Source of the DNA: Prevotella sp. DNF00663 | GTDB taxonomy: Bacteria > Bacteroidota > Bacteroidia > Bacteroidales > Bacteroidaceae | Length of the DNA: 53,951 nucleotides | Assembly (NCBI RefSeq): GCF_001553265.1 | Contig: NZ_KQ960653.1 | Location: 29,052 to 83,002, forward strand | Direction of reading: 5' to 3' | In this document: positions 45,790 to 53,947 of the stretch, piece after piece | How positions within the stretch are numbered: the stretch's first letter is position 1 | How the letters are laid out: each line of letters starts with the position of its first letter | Program-made: the position numbers and the translations under genes | Notes under the pieces: generated by a model | Database searches by the model: none | The model's input: only the letters and a program-made list of their open reading frames with translations | What the model was told of the DNA's origin: nothing

Positions 45790-46284
45790 ATGATTCATCT
45801 ACACATCTTGAGGAACAATATTAACACATGGATGTTTTCCGTTATTCTAACCCTCATAACCTTTATATTCGCTAGTTCAGTCCATGCAACAACACCTAAA
45901 AAGGTTTCATCCAACACCGTTTACCTACGTCCGGGCAATATTGTTTTCATCCAACCCACGCGTGCCCAGCTCAATCATTGGATGGCTGTAGGTAATGCCG
46001 ACGACCGGGAGACTATCCGCGACATGCGTTATTACGTGAACGAAGCCACCAAATACCTCGACGCTCAAGGCATTGCGAGTACCAAAGAGACCAGCAACAA
46101 AAAATTCATCTATGTCAACGGTGACCAAGAAGAGGTTGTAGACTTCCTGCCAGCGGATGCCGGCGGCATCGCTATCTTGTGTTCAAGCAAAGGCTACAAA
46201 GTCGTTTCGACCGTAGATTTCGTCCAGTCTTACACTCGTATTATGGACATTCAACCCTCCCAACAGCACTCTTCTTTAGAGTAA
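45790..46284 (+). CDS. Small secreted protein, paralogue 1
   Basis: About 164 residues from the ATG at 45790; an upstream in-frame ATG at 45730 lies inside the tyrS terminator and is rejected. A hydrophobic export segment (about 13-32) ends near SVHAT. The mature part has VYLRPGNIVFIQPTRAQLNHW, a helix MRYYVNEATKYLDAQG, then KKFIYVNGDQEEVVDFLPAD and a GIAILCSSKGYKVVST end, suggesting a compact alpha/beta domain. It is clearly homologous to the next gene. No known family is recognised. Probably periplasmic. Confidence 0.72.
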   Translation: MIHLHILRNNINTWMFSVILTLITFIFASSVHATTPKKVSSNTVYLRPGNIVFIQPTRAQLNHWMAVGNADDRETIRDMRYYVNEATKYLDAQGIASTKETSNKKFIYVNGDQEEVVDFLPADAGGIAILCSSKGYKVVSTVDFVQSYTRIMDIQPSQQHSSLE

Positions 46285-46304
46285 AACCTTTAAAACTTAA
46301 TGAT

Positions 46305-46664
46305 ATGAGAGCAGCTTTATTAACCTTCATCATTACAATCATGGCTTTCACTTTTACCACCCCTGCAAAAGCAAAAAGTCCGAAGAGATTTTCTCCGAAA
46401 GCCATATTTCTGCATCCGGGAGATATAGCTTTCATTCTTCCAGCCTATGCACAAACCAAACGCTGGGATAAACAAGGGCTAGGCGACTTCGATATTGTAG
46501 CTGAGGATATGGATTATTATGGGTACGAAGCCGTAAAATATCTAAAAGAAAACAAAACTCCTTTCATCAAAGTGCAAGTTACAAAATGCTTATTGTTTAA
46601 TAAAAAAGTGAAAAAGCCTTGTTGGAGTGATTTTTATTCGTTACTTTCGTGGCAAGAACGATAA
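46305..46664 (+). CDS. Small secreted protein, paralogue 2, apparently truncated
   Basis: 119 residues from the ATG at 46305 (a longer frame to 46179 overlaps the previous gene). Signal peptide ends in TPAKAK. The first 75 mature residues align with paralogue 1: AIFLHPGDIAFILPAYAQTKRW with VYLRPGNIVFIQPTRAQLNHW, and YYGYEAVKYL with YYVNEATKYL. The last part diverges into KVKKPCWSDFYSLLSWQER and ends where the manC promoter region begins, so the C-terminal half of the domain is missing. It may be a decaying duplicate. Confidence 0.62.
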   Translation: MRAALLTFIITIMAFTFTTPAKAKSPKRFSPKAIFLHPGDIAFILPAYAQTKRWDKQGLGDFDIVAEDMDYYGYEAVKYLKENKTPFIKVQVTKCLLFNKKVKKPCWSDFYSLLSWQER

Positions 46665-46674
46665 TCGTACAAAC

Positions 46675-47769
46675 ATGGATAATGACCTTAGAAACAATTA
46701 CTGCGTCATTCTAGCCGGTGGGAAAGGTCGAAGACTGTGGCCTTGCAGTCGTGAGAAACTTCCCAAACAATTCATTGATTTCTTTGGAACCGGACAAACC
46801 CAATTACAACAAACATACGAACGCATATCCCATATATTCCCTTTAGACCATATTTTTGTCAATACGAATATAGAATATGTCGACTTTGTCAGAGAACAAT
46901 TGCCTCAATTGCCTCCTGATAATCTCATGGCTGAACCTATATGGCGTAATACTGCGCCCAGTGTAGCGTGGGCTGCACATCGCATAGCTCACATTAATCC
47001 CAATGCCAACTTGCTGGTTACGCCGTCCGACCAGATTGTCTTTCGCGAAGAGTTGTACCGTAAGAATATCTTGGAAGGATTGGATTTTGTGAGCAAAAAC
47101 AATAGTTTGCTCACCATGGGTATTCGTCCTACGCGTCCCGAACCGGGTTATGGCTACATCCAAGTGGGTAATCCTGCCGATATGGAGGATGTCTACGAAG
47201 TGAAGACTTTTACCGAAAAGCCCGACCGCGAGTTTGCTCGTATGTTCATGGAGAGTGGCGAATGGTATTGGAACACTGGTCTTTTTCTTTGCAATTTGCA
47301 ATATCTGAGCGTATGTTTTTATAAATTTCTGCCTGCTGTGTTGAGTACGTTAGACGAAGCAAAACCCAATTTCACCATCGAAGAAGAAAACGAATTTATC
47401 AACGAGAACTTCCCGTCGTATCCTAATATATCTATTGATTACGGCATTTTGGAGAAATCCGACCGAGTTTGTGTGATGATGTGCGACTTCGGTTGGGCCG
47501 ATCTTGGCACGTGGCATGGTATCTATGAGGCGATGCAGAAGAGTCAAGACGATAATGTAGTCATTTCTTCCGACGTGTTATTAGACGAAAGTCACGGTAA
47601 TATCATCAAGCTGCCAGAAGGTAAACTTGCTGTCATCAACGGGCTCGACGGCTTCATCGTAGCCGAACAAGACAATGTTTTATTAATTTGTAAGAAAGAA
47701 GATTCATCGGCACTCATCCGTAAATACGTCAGCGAAGTGCAGATGAAAAAAGGCAACGAGTACGTATAG
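46675..47769 (+). CDS. manC: Mannose-1-phosphate guanylyltransferase
   Basis: 364 residues from the ATG at 46675; the frame is open to 46627, but that part overlaps the preceding gene. The nucleotidyltransferase signature LAGGKGRRLWPCSREKLPKQ (from residue 12) is complete, and the sugar-phosphate site shows FTEKPD and WNTGLF. The enzyme makes GDP-mannose for surface polysaccharides and fucose synthesis. It is the short form without a fused phosphomannose isomerase domain. Its stop is adjacent to that of the convergent hydrolase, with no bases between. Confidence 0.93.
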   Translation: MDNDLRNNYCVILAGGKGRRLWPCSREKLPKQFIDFFGTGQTQLQQTYERISHIFPLDHIFVNTNIEYVDFVREQLPQLPPDNLMAEPIWRNTAPSVAWAAHRIAHINPNANLLVTPSDQIVFREELYRKNILEGLDFVSKNNSLLTMGIRPTRPEPGYGYIQVGNPADMEDVYEVKTFTEKPDREFARMFMESGEWYWNTGLFLCNLQYLSVCFYKFLPAVLSTLDEAKPNFTIEEENEFINENFPSYPNISIDYGILEKSDRVCVMMCDFGWADLGTWHGIYEAMQKSQDDNVVISSDVLLDESHGNIIKLPEGKLAVINGLDGFIVAEQDNVLLICKKEDSSALIRKYVSEVQMKKGNEYV

Positions 47770-48777
47770 TTACTGTCCGCCCAACCGTTCAAAGTAAACA
47801 ATCACTTCCTCCCACGTCTTAAACTCGTCGGTAGCGAAAGGTATCACCGTTCCCATGAAGTCATCCAACGGCTCTGTCGCAATGAAATAATCGCCATAAA
47901 GCAGTTGTCGTTGATTGGTGAATACGACGCGATCGTGGGCTGGTGTAGAGATATATTGCTCTGTCCAGTCCTGCATTTGTGTGATAGCTTCATGGTCGTT
48001 AGTAGGCGCCGAGGCCACAATATACACCGTATAATGCTCTATTAGGAAGTCGTATGCCTTGTTAAAACTCGACTTCGGTTTGCCATACGAATCCTTCAGA
48101 CATTCCTCACCTATATATATAATATTGCGTTCGCGTTTTTCCTGCCGGTCATCTATCCATCTTATCACGGGCAACACGCCACGCATAAAACTTCTATCCG
48201 TCATGCGATGTTCGCCATGGAAGTGGATGGCATGTCGATAATGACTGCGAAAGAGGTCGAACGTATGCACCACCGGATCTTCATCACCGAACAACCCGTA
48301 GACACGTTCCTGTTCTTCGGGCGATACATGGGTAAAACATTGCCCCGTCACTTCGCGATATTCTTTCACCAAAGGCTTGTCTACGAAGAACTCCTGTACC
48401 CCGTCTTGGCGCGGATTTTGGAATATTTGCTTCCCCATCATGTTGTGGTCGTGCATGGTCTGTCCCATTTCGAAGGCCGGATTTACCAAGATACGGTCAT
48501 AGCCAGTGAGCATTTCGGCATACATACCACCCATTGATGTACCGATAATCAAGTCGGGCTGCTGTTCTTCGCACACCTTTCTCAATAGTTCCATCGCCTC
48601 TTGTGGGTGGATAGGCAGGTCGTATGCCAACACCGTAGACTGTGGTAACGCCTCTTGAATGCGCTTCACCGTACCCGATTGTGCCGACGACCCGAAGCCA
48701 TGCACATACAAAATCTTCTTACCAACCATCAAGTCGGGATATTGTCTGATATAGGGATTTTCCATTGTTTTACTCAT
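47770..48777 (-). CDS. YqiA-like alpha/beta hydrolase fused to a degenerate 5'-nucleotidase-like domain
   Basis: About 335 residues from the ATG at 48777; TTG at 48789 and ATG at 48765 are other choices. The N-terminal half is a small YqiA/YcfP esterase: ILYVHGFGSSAQSGT near the start and the nucleophile elbow GTSMGG. The C-terminal part (about 215-335) follows the 5'(3')-deoxyribonucleotidase pattern with VYIVASAPTNDH, VVFTNQRQLLYGDYFI, and a GTVIPFATDEFKTWEEVI end. The HAD catalytic DxD at motif I reads IIYIGEE and the later Asp pair reads IATEP, so the domain looks inactive. The role may be ligand binding or structural. Confidence 0.75.
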   Translation of the reverse strand: MSKTMENPYIRQYPDLMVGKKILYVHGFGSSAQSGTVKRIQEALPQSTVLAYDLPIHPQEAMELLRKVCEEQQPDLIIGTSMGGMYAEMLTGYDRILVNPAFEMGQTMHDHNMMGKQIFQNPRQDGVQEFFVDKPLVKEYREVTGQCFTHVSPEEQERVYGLFGDEDPVVHTFDLFRSHYRHAIHFHGEHRMTDRSFMRGVLPVIRWIDDRQEKRERNIIYIGEECLKDSYGKPKSSFNKAYDFLIEHYTVYIVASAPTNDHEAITQMQDWTEQYISTPAHDRVVFTNQRQLLYGDYFIATEPLDDFMGTVIPFATDEFKTWEEVIVYFERLGGQ

Positions 48778-48786
48778 ATCGTCTGC

Positions 48787-48820
48787 CAAAATTAATCATT
48801 TTCCACGAGACTGCACCAAA
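48787..48820 (-). promoter_or_regulatory. Promoter of the YqiA-like gene
   Basis: Minus-strand TTTG (48820-48817), 22-bp spacer, TAATTTTG (48794-48787). Transcription would start about 2-4 nt before the ATG at 48777. Confidence 0.5.
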
Positions 48821-48831
48821 CGTAAGGGCAT

Positions 48832-48893
48832 AAAAAAAGGACTCCGCCGAGTCCAAACCTTTGTTAACCTTAAATCTAATACTATGAAAAACA
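48832..48893 (-). ncRNA. Candidate small RNA of about 60 nt
   Basis: A minus-strand transcript beginning near 48893, predicted from the promoter at 48899-48929, would run to the perfect hairpin GGACTC-ggcg-GAGTCC (48854-48839) and the T7 run at 48838-48832. The body includes TTTTTCATAGTATTAGAT and AAGGTTAACAAAGG. No convincing protein is encoded. The unit is compact, self-contained and lies between two same-strand genes. I believe related sequences occur elsewhere in Bacteroidales, but this needs a search. Confidence 0.6.
48839..48854 (-). terminator. Terminator of the candidate small RNA
   Basis: Perfect 6-bp stem GGACTC/GAGTCC with a 4-nt loop; on the minus strand it is followed directly by T7. 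Confidence 0.8.
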
Positions 48894-48898
48894 CGGTG

Positions 48899-48929
48899 CA
48901 AAGATAGGGGTAAACCCCTAAAAAACAAA
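48899..48929 (-). promoter_or_regulatory. Promoter of the candidate small RNA with internal operator palindrome
   Basis: TTTG (48929-48926), 19-bp spacer and TATCTTTG (48906-48899) is an ideal match. TAGGGGT-aa-ACCCCTA (48905-48920), a perfect 7-bp inverted repeat, fills the space between the boxes, the position of a classic repressor site. Confidence 0.7.
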
Positions 48930-48953
48930 GTAATCATTACAATTGTTTGCGAT

Positions 48954-48993
48954 AACAGCCACTTTCTTGACTTACATCAAGAAGGTGGCTGTT
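48954..48993. terminator. Long hairpin after the dsbD-type gene
   Basis: 17-bp stem with a single G-T wobble and a 6-nt loop, starting 24 bp after the dsbD-type stop. There is no T-run on the minus strand, so it may act as an mRNA 3' stabiliser as well as, or instead of, a terminator. Confidence 0.55.
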
Positions 48994-49016
48994 CTTTATA
49001 AGAGGCCTGTCACACT

Positions 49017-51062
49017 TTATTTAGATTTCTTCCGAGCCTTTTCCAATCCCTTGTTCAGGAAATCCAAGTAGTGGGATATATCCTTGTCGTAGCTATAAGA
49101 GCGCGTCAGAGGCATTCCTTTAGCATCGAGCAACACATAGAAAGGCTGCGTATTGGCGCCGAACTTACTGCGTTGCAGATAACTCCACTTCTCTCCTACA
49201 TTGCGCAGAGTACGCTTTTTTCCGTTTTCTACCACTTCCATCGGTTCGGCCAACGGCTTTCTATCGTCTACATAGAGCGAGATGAGGATGTAATCTTTCT
49301 TGAGTTTGTCGGCCACCACAGGGTCTGTCCATACGGCCAATTCCATATTTCGGCAGTTTGTACAGCCGAATCCGGTAAAGTCTATCATCACCGGTTTGCC
49401 CTGAGCTGCCGCTGCTGCCATGCCTTCTTCGTAGTCGGTATATTGCGCGCGCACCTCGTTATGGTACAGATTGAAGTCTTGTGTGAACATAGGAGGGGCA
49501 AAAGCGCTCACAGCCTTCAATGGTGCGCCCCACAGACCGGGTACCATATACACGGCGAAAGAGAGCGAAACAAGTCCCAGCATGATGCAGGGAACGGGCA
49601 TAGCTGTGCTCGTTTGGTCGTCGTGAGGGAACTTCAGTTTGCCTATCAAGTACAATCCCAGCAATCCAAAGATGACTATCCACAGCGAGAGGAACACTTC
49701 GCGGTCGAGCAGATGCCATCCGTAAGCCATGTCGGCTACCGAGAAGAACTTCAGCGAGAAGGCTAGTTCGATGAATCCCAATGTCACTTTGATGATGTTC
49801 ATCCATCCGCCCGATTTCGGTGCTTTATTCAACCAAGTGGGGAAAAGGGCGAAGAGTGTGAACGGAAGTGCCAAAGCCAAGGCAAATCCGAACATGCCGA
49901 TAGCCGGTCCAAGGATGTTTTTCGCGTTAGAAACTTCCACCAACAAGAAGCCGATAATCGGTCCGGTGCACGAGAACGACACCAATGCCAGCGTGAAAGC
50001 CATCAAGAAAATGCTTAGTATTCCGCTGGTGTTGCTGGCCTTGGAGTCTACACTATTGGTCCAAGATGAGGGCAACGTGAGTTCAAACCAGCCGAAGAAC
50101 GACAGCGCAAACACCACGAGCATCAAGAAGAAGAAGATGTTGAATCCTGCATCGGTGGCCAGTGCGTTGAGTGATGAGGCTCCAAACAAGCCTGTCACAA
50201 TGAGGCCGAGCGACAGATAAATCACAATAATGGATATACCATAGAGTACGGCATCGCGCACACCACGGCTTTTGTCGCCTGCACGCTTGAGGAAGAAACT
50301 CACCGTCATGGGGATGATGGGCCACACACAGGGTGTAAACAGTGCCAACAATCCGCCTACAAACCCCATGAAGAAGATATAGAACCATGATTGATGAGCG
50401 GTATCTCCATTTAGTTTCTTCAGTTCTTTGATAACCGGTTTCCACAAGTCGGCTTTCACGTTTGATACAGGTGCAGCCACCACGATGCTGTCTGCTTTAG
50501 TCAATTCAGCTACCTGTACCTTGCTTGTAGAGTCGGCTTTCGGTTGATTGGCAGGCACTAAGGCTGCTACATCGGCTGTTTCCGGTGCATCGGCCGGCCC
50601 GTTTCCTTTAATATGATAGTCTACTTGGGTTGGTGGCAGACAGTTTTGGTCGTTGCAAGCGCCGTATTCCAACGAGCCTTTTACCTCGTAGGTCTTGCCT
50701 GTAATCTTAAATTTCTGAACGAAAGTCACAGCGTGTTCAAAGTAACGCAGGTTCATTTCAAACAACTTGTCGAACGTACTGATTTCCTTACCACGCGCCT
50801 GTAGCTTTCCTATCTTTTGTACACCGACGGCTTTATCCACTGCCAATGAGGCCGATATGGGGCCGTCTGATGGCAAACCGGTGGAATAGACGTGCCAACC
50901 GGCATCTATCTTTCCGGTGAAGACAAGGTCTACCTCTGTGGGCGAAACTTGTTTCTGTTGCACCGAGAAGTGTACCGGCTCTTGTATCTGAGCATGTATG
51001 GCAAGAGTAAATATCGCTAGAAAGAGTGTCAGCCAAGCCGACTTCCAATGAGTATGATTCAT
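49017..51062 (-). CDS. dsbD: DsbD-family thiol:disulfide interchange protein
   Basis: 681 residues. Signal peptide (about 1-24), periplasmic alpha domain with the Cys pair in LEYGACNDQNCLPP (about 130-145), and eight membrane segments with the redox Cys in LFTPCVWPIIP and SFSCTGPIIGF. The C-terminal thioredoxin-like gamma domain has CTNC (567-570). DsbD passes electrons from cytosolic thioredoxin to periplasmic proteins. A 45-residue Pro/Ala/Ser-rich linker (about 155-205) separates the alpha domain from the membrane part. A promoter box lies at 51141-51148, so it can be expressed apart from the upstream helix-hairpin-helix gene. Confidence 0.92.
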   Translation of the reverse strand: MNHTHWKSAWLTLFLAIFTLAIHAQIQEPVHFSVQQKQVSPTEVDLVFTGKIDAGWHVYSTGLPSDGPISASLAVDKAVGVQKIGKLQARGKEISTFDKLFEMNLRYFEHAVTFVQKFKITGKTYEVKGSLEYGACNDQNCLPPTQVDYHIKGNGPADAPETADVAALVPANQPKADSTSKVQVAELTKADSIVVAAPVSNVKADLWKPVIKELKKLNGDTAHQSWFYIFFMGFVGGLLALFTPCVWPIIPMTVSFFLKRAGDKSRGVRDAVLYGISIIVIYLSLGLIVTGLFGASSLNALATDAGFNIFFFLMLVVFALSFFGWFELTLPSSWTNSVDSKASNTSGILSIFLMAFTLALVSFSCTGPIIGFLLVEVSNAKNILGPAIGMFGFALALALPFTLFALFPTWLNKAPKSGGWMNIIKVTLGFIELAFSLKFFSVADMAYGWHLLDREVFLSLWIVIFGLLGLYLIGKLKFPHDDQTSTAMPVPCIMLGLVSLSFAVYMVPGLWGAPLKAVSAFAPPMFTQDFNLYHNEVRAQYTDYEEGMAAAAAQGKPVMIDFTGFGCTNCRNMELAVWTDPVVADKLKKDYILISLYVDDRKPLAEPMEVVENGKKRTLRNVGEKWSYLQRSKFGANTQPFYVLLDAKGMPLTRSYSYDKDISHYLDFLNKGLEKARKKSK

Positions 51063-51140
51063 AATTTGCTACTTGTTTTGAGTTATATACCAAGCGAGCC
51101 CATGCTATGTGAAACGCTCACCATTTATTTTGTCAAGTTG

Positions 51141-51148
51141 CAAAAATA
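51141..51148 (-). promoter_or_regulatory. dsbD promoter -7 box
   Basis: Minus-strand TATTTTTG fits TAnnTTTG, about 80 bp before the ATG. No good -33 box is seen. Confidence 0.4.
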
Positions 51149-51205
51149 CACAAAATAAGTGATAATCGTGCCCGACATGCCGAAAACATATCACACCTAT
51201 TCAGT

Positions 51206-52096
51206 TTAGAAAGTTACGTAAGGGCGCAATCGTTCTATGGTTGTAGAACTGAACGAGCGCAGATGGTGCAAATCGTCGATGCTTTTCAGTGCCCCTTTCA
51301 ACCGTCGGAAGTCCATAATCTCGCGTGCTTGGTAGAAGTTGATATATGGATGGCGTCGCATTTGGTTCAATGTGAGCGTGTTCAGATTGAGTTTTTCTAC
51401 TGCGCTGTCGTCCACTTTGAAATAACTTATGGCCTCTTCGGGGAATCCTTCTATCTCTCTAAGTTGTTCTGTATGTGCAAAACCGCCCAGTCTCCGCCCG
51501 TAGTTCATGATTTGGCGAGCATAATAACTCCCCACTCCCGGTACTCGTTTCAGCATCAATGTGTCTGCTATGTTAAGTATCACGTGTTCTCCCGGTTTTA
51601 GTTTCATGGGGTAATCATGGAGTAAAGTGTCGCGATTGGTCGATTTGCCTACTAATAGTGGCTTCCCATAAAACTTGTCGGCAGGCTGATAATCTTCACC
51701 TATTATAATATAAGGACGTAGCGATTCATATTGTCCTTTGGTCAAACCATAGAGCCGAGCAAAGTCTTCCGGCTGCCGATAGACACCGCCTTTGGCACGA
51801 TAACGATAAATGGCACGCACTTGCCATGGCTGCAATCCAAGTCGAAGCAGCTGTGTGCTGTCGGCCGTATTGGGATCGAAGGCAAATCGTTCGGGAACTT
51901 GATGAGGCTGGGTATAATACTTTGCCGATGTAGACTGCTCCGTTTTTACTTCTTTGTGAGCCTTGACTATAGGTTGAAGGGGTTCCTCTTTATCCATCAA
52001 CAGGTATGCGCCGAATGCCATCACCACGATGGTGAGAATCGTAAGAAACACCTTTCGGTCGGATTTTTGGAAATAGAAAAACTCTCGCCAGCGCAT
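51206..52096 (-). CDS. ComEA-like protein with three helix-hairpin-helix regions
   Basis: 296 residues. One membrane anchor (about 17-35) places the rest in the periplasm. Helix-hairpin-helix units start at FDPNTADSTQLLRLGL (about 72), at LNIADTLMLKRVPGVGSYYARQI (about 175) and at LNLNTLTLNQMRRHPYI (about 235). ComEA binds incoming DNA in competent bacteria, so a DNA-handling role is possible; in Bacteroidetes such proteins are common and their function is not shown. It is 6 bp after the Na+-dependent transporter gene. The stop lies 143 bp before the dsbD start. Confidence 0.8.
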   Translation of the reverse strand: MRWREFFYFQKSDRKVFLTILTIVVMAFGAYLLMDKEEPLQPIVKAHKEVKTEQSTSAKYYTQPHQVPERFAFDPNTADSTQLLRLGLQPWQVRAIYRYRAKGGVYRQPEDFARLYGLTKGQYESLRPYIIIGEDYQPADKFYGKPLLVGKSTNRDTLLHDYPMKLKPGEHVILNIADTLMLKRVPGVGSYYARQIMNYGRRLGGFAHTEQLREIEGFPEEAISYFKVDDSAVEKLNLNTLTLNQMRRHPYINFYQAREIMDFRRLKGALKSIDDLHHLRSFSSTTIERLRPYVTF

Positions 52097-52102
52097 AGTT
52101 CA

Positions 52103-53461
52103 TCAAATAAAGCCCAACTGATGGAGAAAAATAGCCAATATACAGAGCGGACAAACAAACCGAACGGCAAAGAGATAGATGCCGAAGAAGCGTGTGCTTA
52201 CCGTTCCCCAATTGGTGAATTCGTCGTATATCAGCGTGCGTGGGACATACCATCCGAGGAATATACAAGTAAAAAATCCGATGACAGGGAGGAATATCTG
52301 TCCCGTCACAAAGTCGAAGATGTCGAATATCGACATGCTTCCTATCCTCAAGAAATCTACTCCGCCTAGCGACAACGAGCAGAAACTGCCCACGATGATG
52401 GTGGCTATAGTCACGATGGTAGCACCTTTTTTACGACTGATGTGCATCTCCTCGAAGCAGAAAGCCGTACTTACTTCGTGCAGGGAGATGAGGCTTGTCA
52501 ATGCAGCCAACGCCAACAAGGCATAGAAGAAAAGTGATACAAGCCAACCTAATGCAGGAAATCCGACAAAAGCTTGGTTGAAGACGTTGGGTAGGGTGAT
52601 GAAGATGAGAGCCGGACCACTATCGGGATTCACACCGACAGAGAATGCTGCGGGGAATATCATGAGCCCGGCTAGGATGGCAACGAGTGTGTCTACCGCT
52701 GCCACTTGCACCGATGAGCGCAGTAGATTGGTTCGTCGACTGAAGTAAGAGGCATAGGTACAGATGCAACCCATGCCGATACTGAGCGAGTAGAACGACT
52801 GTCCGAGGGCGCCAAGAAATACGTTTTGATCTACCTTGGAGAAGTCGAGATTCAACAAATAGTTGATTCCTTTACCGGCATCGGGCAACAGACAAGAGGC
52901 CACAACGATGACCAATAGCAAGATAAACAGCACCGGCATGAAGAGCTTCGAAACCTTCTCAATACCGCCTCGCACCCCATGAATGATGACGCCATGAGTC
53001 ATGAGCAGGATAGCGACGGTCCAAAAGATAGGACGGATAGGCGATTGTTCGAAATCAGAGAAATATTGTGCCACCATCGTAGGATCACCTTTCAATTCTC
53101 CCATGATAGAGGCGTAGATGTATTGCAGGCACCATCCCGACACCACAGCATAGTAACCGGTAATCAGAAAGCCCGTGATGACGCCCATATACCCCACCAA
53201 TCGCCACGCTGTACCATTACCAAGCTTGGTGTAAGCACGTGCCATATTTGAGGCACTGTGCCTACCAATGATGAATTCCGACAACATACAAGGAATGCCG
53301 AGCAGCAAGATACAACCTAGATAAATGATGATAAAGGCTGCGCCACCATTCTGTCCGGTCATATAGGGAAAGCGCCATACATTGCCCAAACCTACTGCCG
53401 AGCCGGCTGTAGCAAGGATAACGCCCAGCTTACTACCAAAGTTTACTCTTTCTTCAGACAT
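52103..53461 (-). CDS. Sodium-dependent transporter, NSS (SNF) family
   Basis: 452 residues with about 11-12 membrane helices. The first helix carries the Na+ and substrate site ATAGSAVGLGNVWRFPYMTGQNGG, a textbook NSS signature, and helix 6-7 contains QSFYSLSIGMGCICTYASYF. Bacterial relatives import amino acids or tryptophan with Na+; the precise substrate cannot be told. Followed closely by the ComEA-like gene. A -7 box lies at 53487-53494. Confidence 0.93.
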   Translation of the reverse strand: MSEERVNFGSKLGVILATAGSAVGLGNVWRFPYMTGQNGGAAFIIIYLGCILLLGIPCMLSEFIIGRHSASNMARAYTKLGNGTAWRLVGYMGVITGFLITGYYAVVSGWCLQYIYASIMGELKGDPTMVAQYFSDFEQSPIRPIFWTVAILLMTHGVIIHGVRGGIEKVSKLFMPVLFILLLVIVVASCLLPDAGKGINYLLNLDFSKVDQNVFLGALGQSFYSLSIGMGCICTYASYFSRRTNLLRSSVQVAAVDTLVAILAGLMIFPAAFSVGVNPDSGPALIFITLPNVFNQAFVGFPALGWLVSLFFYALLALAALTSLISLHEVSTAFCFEEMHISRKKGATIVTIATIIVGSFCSLSLGGVDFLRIGSMSIFDIFDFVTGQIFLPVIGFFTCIFLGWYVPRTLIYDEFTNWGTVSTRFFGIYLFAVRFVCPLCILAIFLHQLGFI

Positions 53462-53801
53462 GTTTATGTTTTCGTTAAATATATTGCAAATTTAATGATA
53501 ATATTCTGATTTGGTAACAATCTGCCAACCTTTTGTTTGTTTGTGCCTTGGGTTTATAGAACTATTCTGAAGATTTTTTCTTTTCATATACTTCCTGTTC
53601 TTCATAGGTAGTGATGTGGAACAGCTTCATAAGTGGAGTACTTGTTAGTATTCTTCGTTTGTGTGGTCTCGCTTTCCGATGATTGGTGTTTCTGCCTAAT
53701 GTATCGGCTAGTATAGAGAGTAGCCGATGTGCGACTATGTAACAGATACCCTTTGAACAAGAAAACTCTTAAGTAGCATCTGTAAGCTGATTTTTGTCTT
53801 T
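53462..53801. other. Gap at the right end without a recognised gene
   Basis: No coding frame worth reporting. It contains a perfect 8-bp inverted repeat ATCGGCTA/TAGCCGAT with a 10-nt loop (53703-53728). Confidence 0.4.
53487..53494 (-). promoter_or_regulatory. Transporter promoter -7 box
   Basis: Minus-strand TAAATTTG matches TAnnTTTG, 25 bp before the ATG at 53461. Confidence 0.5.
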
Positions 53802-53947
53802 GTCGCGGAGCGACTATAGATGAATAACCGCGGACGAAGTCCGTGGAAAACGTATAATGCTCAAGAGTCAGTGCCGAAGGTACTGAATATGAATATCGTG
53901 TAAGGAGGGTGCGGAAGTCATCCGTATTGAGTACCTCTCGGCACTCA
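53802..53947 (+). repeat. Cluster of five small hairpins
   Basis: GTCGC-gga-GCGAC (53802-53814), CCGCGGAC-gaa-GTCCGTGG (53828-53846), CAGTGCC-gaa-GGTACTG (53869-53885), GTGCGGA-agtca-TCCGTAT (53909-53927), TGAGTACC-tctc-GGCACTCA (53928-53947). Most stems contain one G-T pair. The third and fifth are near reverse complements, so larger foldings are possible. It may continue past the window. Confidence 0.65.

Noticed and set aside
48885..48908. Seven-codon plus-strand frame (M-K-N-T-V-Q-R) opposite the small-RNA candidate
   Set aside because: No promoter is seen on the plus strand, while the minus strand has matching promoter and terminator; kept only as a note.
53802..53947. tRNA or rRNA fragment at the right end
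   Set aside because: The hairpins do not assemble into a cloverleaf and no TpsiC-loop or rRNA core sequence is present.
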